NCBI GenBank assembly: GCA_937959315.1
Contig: CALGRC010000044.1
Span: 1-7,189 of the forward strand
Source of the DNA: an uncultured Clostridia bacterium
GTDB lineage: Bacteria; Bacillota; Clostridia; UMGS1810
Length of the DNA: 7,189 nt
Direction: 5' to 3'
Notes under the pieces: model-generated
Told to the model about the DNA's origin: nothing
Database searches by the model: none
What the model saw: the letters and a program-made list of their open reading frames with translations, nothing else
Shown here: positions 6,346 through 7,189 of the stretch, piece after piece
How positions within the stretch are numbered: position 1 is the stretch's first letter
Layout of the letters: each line of letters opens with the position of its first letter
Program-made: the position numbers and the translations under genes

Positions 6346-7189
6346 ACAGGAATAGAAAACGCCGGCGGCAAGGTTTGGTATCTATGGTACTTATCCTATG
6401 TATGCTGTGTGGCGCCATCGGCGTACAGGCTGCATGGGACGGTTACCAGGAAGAAAGCGGGGAAGCGGGCGGCGAAACGGTGACCGTGGTCGATATGAAC
6501 AACATTGGAAATATCACAACAACGGTTGCCGCACCTTCTACCAAAATCCGCGGCAATTCCCTCTACAGCGCGCGCTGGACCAACCATACCAGCAACGGGT
6601 CGCTGACCTTTGCCACAGTCCCGCGGGACTGGTCGCGGTATGAATCGGTCGATTTTACCATCTATTCTGCTGCGGCGACCGGGGCGAAGGTTACCATTGT
6701 GCTGTATTGCGACTATGTGCCGTCGCCTGGTACGTCGACTTCTTACTGGCAATACCCGTTTTATATCGATTGGACTGGCTGGAAGACTTTTTCCTTGAAT
6801 TTTACCGAGGATTTTACCGTGTACAATCAGGCAAATCTGGCAAAAGTCACCCGGCTGATGTTTTCTGGGAATGGCTGGGGCGCTACGCCAGATGCCAAAT
6901 CGGATTTGTATTTTGATTCTATCGTTGCCCATGTGTCGGATGCAGATACCGAGGATGGTGCGGGCGCGACCAGCGGCAGGGTGTACACTTCGGCCGAAAA
7001 AAAGGCGTTTGCTGACGCCATGGCCGACAGTGCGGCGCTGTATACTTTTTCGCCTAATGTATTCAGCGGCGGGGAGACCAAATTGATGGATGCCGAAAAC
7101 AGCATGGCGATGACGACGACCCTCAACGGGGCGGTCATGGCGCCGGCCGCATTGTTTACCAATAAGCTGGGAGGCACACTGGAACCGGA
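6342..7189 (+). CDS. Secreted carbohydrate-active protein with CBM-like and stalk-type domains, 3' partial
   Basis: An uninterrupted frame of 282 codons runs from the TTG at 6342 to the window end with no stop. The N-terminus (NRNRKRRRQG, then a hydrophobic stretch to about residue 27 and VQA before AW) is a Sec signal peptide with likely cleavage after residue 30, so the protein is exported. Residues 60-198 look like a beta-sandwich carbohydrate-binding domain rich in Trp and Tyr (RYESVDFTIYSAAATG, YIDWTGWKTFSLNF, LMFSGNGWG, DLYFDSIVAHV). Residues 215-282 resemble the stalk or copper-amine-oxidase-N-like domain found before catalytic domains in clostridial and Paenibacillus secreted enzymes (ALYTFSPNVFSGG, then LNGAVMAPAALFTNKLGG). 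A catalytic domain, perhaps a heparinase II/III-type polysaccharide lyase or a glycoside hydrolase, would lie beyond the window; this is inference. It overlaps the preceding gene by 4 nt and so is translationally coupled to the operon. Confidence 0.8.
   Translation, partial: MNRNRKRRRQGLVSMVLILCMLCGAIGVQAAWDGYQEESGEAGGETVTVVDMNNIGNITTTVAAPSTKIRGNSLYSARWTNHTSNGSLTFATVPRDWSRYESVDFTIYSAAATGAKVTIVLYCDYVPSPGTSTSYWQYPFYIDWTGWKTFSLNFTEDFTVYNQANLAKVTRLMFSGNGWGATPDAKSDLYFDSIVAHVSDADTEDGAGATSGRVYTSAEKKAFADAMADSAALYTFSPNVFSGGETKLMDAENSMAMTTTLNGAVMAPAALFTNKLGGTLEP

Noticed and set aside
6396..6932. A 178-codon open frame on the minus strand near the right edge
   Set aside because: The plus-strand frame from 6342 has a ribosome binding site, signal peptide and domain-like sequence covering the same DNA, while the minus-strand translation is Arg/Pro-rich and featureless.

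Overview
The window looks like a carbohydrate-uptake locus from a Gram-positive Bacillota (Firmicutes) bacterium, either a clostridial or a Paenibacillus-like lineage. The basis is strong AGGAGG ribosome binding sites before the genes, a lipoprotein binding protein with two LplB/YtcP-type permeases, and a membrane-anchored AraC-family regulator of the kind that usually sits beside such transporters. Base composition looks moderate, near half G+C by eye. The exact organism cannot be read from the sequence.

Layout, all on the + strand. Positions 1-26 are a pure run of C, most likely an assembly or read-end artefact, joined to the 3' part of a regulator gene (to 1662) whose N-terminus lies outside the window. 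A strong intrinsic terminator (1673-1714) ends the regulator. A plausible promoter (1756-1785) then starts a tightly packed operon: binding lipoprotein (1829-3415), permease 1 (3439-4383), permease 2 (4400-5284), a cytoplasmic M14-type zinc carboxypeptidase-like protein (5296-6345), and a secreted carbohydrate-active protein that begins at a TTG codon at 6342 and runs off the right edge. Gaps within the operon are 23, 16 and 11 nt, followed by a 4-nt overlap, and I see no terminator between the genes. The only stretch without a gene is 1663-1828, which holds the terminator and promoter.

How the genes may work together (inference): the regulator senses an extracellular ligand and activates the operon. 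The secreted last gene product binds or cleaves a polymer. The lipoprotein captures the released oligomer and the two permeases import it, using an ATPase encoded elsewhere. The M14-type protein then trims a peptide, amino-acid or acyl group from the imported compound in the cytoplasm. The substrate is unknown. The most interesting points are the metallopeptidase inside a sugar-type transporter operon, its departure from the usual M14 Asn-Arg motif, a 17-nt exact in-frame repeat inside it, and the TTG-started secreted gene, which a search limited to ATG starts or to complete ORFs would miss or shorten.
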